Origin: Bacillota bacterium
GTDB lineage: Bacteria; Bacillota; Clostridia; Lachnospirales; Anaerotignaceae
NCBI GenBank assembly: GCA_017547125.1
Contig: JAFYQL010000053.1
Span: forward strand, 1-13,106
Direction of reading: 5' to 3'
DNA: 13,106 nucleotides
The position numbers and the translations under genes were made by a program. How positions within the stretch are numbered: the stretch's first letter is position 1; each line of letters opens with the position of its first letter. The notes under the pieces are model-generated. The model ran no database searches. It was not told the DNA's origin and saw only the letters and a list, made by a program, of their open reading frames with translations. This document shows, one piece after another, positions 12,060 to 13,106 of this stretch.

Positions 12060-13106
12060 TCAGATAGCGTATTTTTCCTTGTATACTGCTAAAAGTTCTT
12101 CATATTCTTTGTCATGAAGCTTCTTAAGATTATTGATATATTCGTGTGGATCGTATTCTTTTCTGCCTTCTTCAATTACACATAAAGCAATGTTTGAGCA
12201 GTGGTCAGAAATTCTTTCATAGTTTGTAATAATATCTGAAAGAACGAAACCTGTTTCGTATGAGCATTTACCTTCTTTAAGTCTTGAAATATGTTTTGCT
12301 CTGATAGTTTCTTTTAATGTATCGATTACATCTTCAAGAGGTTCAACTCTTCTTGCAAGATCAAGGTCGTTTGTTTCGTATGCTTTAACAGCCATAGCAA
12401 AAATTTCTTTTACTGCGTCTGTAAGTATAACAAGTTCTCTGTGACCTTTTTCTGAGAACACAACATTTTTGTCTCTCATTTCTTCAGCAGATTCTCTGAT
12501 GTTGTCTGCGTGGTCACCGATTCTTTCAAGGTCACCGATGCAGTGGAGAATTGCGCTTAATTCGTTACCGTCTTCTGCTGAAAGGTTTGTTTCGTTAAGT
12601 TTAAGTACATAAGAACTGATTTTGTCTTCATAAATGTCAGTTTTATCTTCAAGTGCACGAACTTCATCAGCAAGTTTTTCATCATATCCGTTGATGATAA
12701 GTGAAACTGATTTTTCTACTGCATCAAGGGCAGCTTTTGCCATGTTGTAAGTAACGTGTTTACATCTGTCAACAGCGATTGCAGGTGTAACAAGAAGTCT
12801 TTCGTCGAGCATCTGGAATTCTTCTGCTTCTTCATCATCCTTAACTGTAAGGCAAGCAAGCTTTTCAAGACCATTTCTGAATGGGAAAAGAATTGTTGTT
12901 GCAACTACGTTGAAGATTGTATGAACGATAGCGATGTTTGCAGCATTTACTGAATCGTGAATAAAGCTGAAGCCGATAATTGCATTAAGTGCATAGAAAC
13001 CAACAAGGAATGTTATTGTACCAATGATATTGAAGTAAAGGTGTACCATTGATGTTCTTCTTGCATTTTTGCTTGTACCAACAGATGAAATAAGTGCAGT
13101 TGCACA
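12060..13106 (-). CDS. Na/Pi cotransporter fused to PhoU domain, C-terminal part (partial)
   Basis: The reading frame stays open to the right edge, so the apparent ATG at 13049 is internal: the codons before it read TALISSVGTSKNARRTS and continue the transporter. The visible part starts with the end of the NptA/YjbB-type sodium:phosphate symporter (GTSKNARR, then VHLYFNIIGTITFLVGFYA and a second membrane segment IAIVHTIFNVVATTILFPF). A cytoplasmic PhoU-like region of about 240 residues follows, containing the two characteristic metal-binding motifs DLERIGDHADNI and NYERISDHCSNI. The fusion is a standard architecture in Firmicutes: sodium-driven phosphate uptake with PhoU-type feedback control. 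It ends just ahead of the PhoB-like regulator, and the neighbourhood suggests phosphate homeostasis. The start codon and first half lie outside the window. Confidence 0.92.
   Translation of the reverse strand, partial: CATALISSVGTSKNARRTSMVHLYFNIIGTITFLVGFYALNAIIGFSFIHDSVNAANIAIVHTIFNVVATTILFPFRNGLEKLACLTVKDDEEAEEFQMLDERLLVTPAIAVDRCKHVTYNMAKAALDAVEKSVSLIINGYDEKLADEVRALEDKTDIYEDKISSYVLKLNETNLSAEDGNELSAILHCIGDLERIGDHADNIRESAEEMRDKNVVFSEKGHRELVILTDAVKEIFAMAVKAYETNDLDLARRVEPLEDVIDTLKETIRAKHISRLKEGKCSYETGFVLSDIITNYERISDHCSNIALCVIEEGRKEYDPHEYINNLKKLHDKEYEELLAVYKEKYAI

Noticed and set aside
12060..13049. Complete PhoU-family gene starting at ATG 13049
   Set aside because: The frame continues to the window edge and the upstream codons encode conserved Na/Pi cotransporter sequence, so the gene is truncated by the window, not begun at that ATG.

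Overview
This looks like chromosomal sequence from an AT-rich, anaerobic, probably spore-forming member of the Clostridia, most likely Lachnospiraceae-like. The grounds are the base composition, strong GGAGG-type ribosome binding sites, a Re-citrate-synthase-like gene, a clostridial-type LuxS, a small Cys/Gly-rich protein of the 'chorion class high-cysteine' kind, and an Na/Pi cotransporter fused to PhoU. No rRNA, tRNA, insertion sequence, CRISPR array or phage gene was seen. Nearly all genes lie on the minus strand and read right to left; the one convincing plus-strand gene is the small Cys-rich protein at 5455-5658.

Layout, left to right: (1) 1-51, the first 17 codons of a minus-strand gene leaving the window. 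(2) 132-3227, an operon read from 3227: Re-citrate-synthase-like protein, LuxS, isocitrate dehydrogenase. It has a strong promoter whose spacer holds a perfect inverted repeat, and it ends in a terminator. (3) 3300-3680, no convincing gene, closed by a bidirectional terminator. (4) 3709-5268, an intracellular-type subtilisin-family protease followed by two small overlapping unknown genes. (5) 5400-5696, the Cys-rich small protein and a shared bidirectional terminator. (6) 5709-7016, a LarA-family protein with its own promoter. (7) 7217-8473, a UraA-type uracil permease with its own promoter and terminator. (8) 8614-9897, pyridoxamine/pyridoxal kinase followed at zero spacing by a two-helix DUF5412-like membrane protein. 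(9) 10007-13106, an Na/Pi cotransporter-PhoU fusion (start outside the window), then an OmpR/PhoB-type response regulator and a PhoR-type sensor kinase.

How the genes fit together: block 2 contains two of the three enzymes of the acetyl-CoA plus oxaloacetate to 2-oxoglutarate route used for glutamate synthesis by anaerobes with an incomplete TCA cycle. Aconitase must be elsewhere. LuxS, which belongs to methyl-cycle detoxification and AI-2 formation, is inserted between them. Block 9 pairs phosphate import and PhoU-type control with a two-component system resembling PhoB/PhoR, which suggests phosphate sensing. The remaining genes are ordinary single units. I do not see a clear undescribed multi-gene system. 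The items most worth a second look are the citrate-luxS-IDH linkage, the protease plus two unknown small proteins, the Cys-rich tandem-hairpin protein with its palindromic promoter, and the unassigned 3300-3680 stretch.
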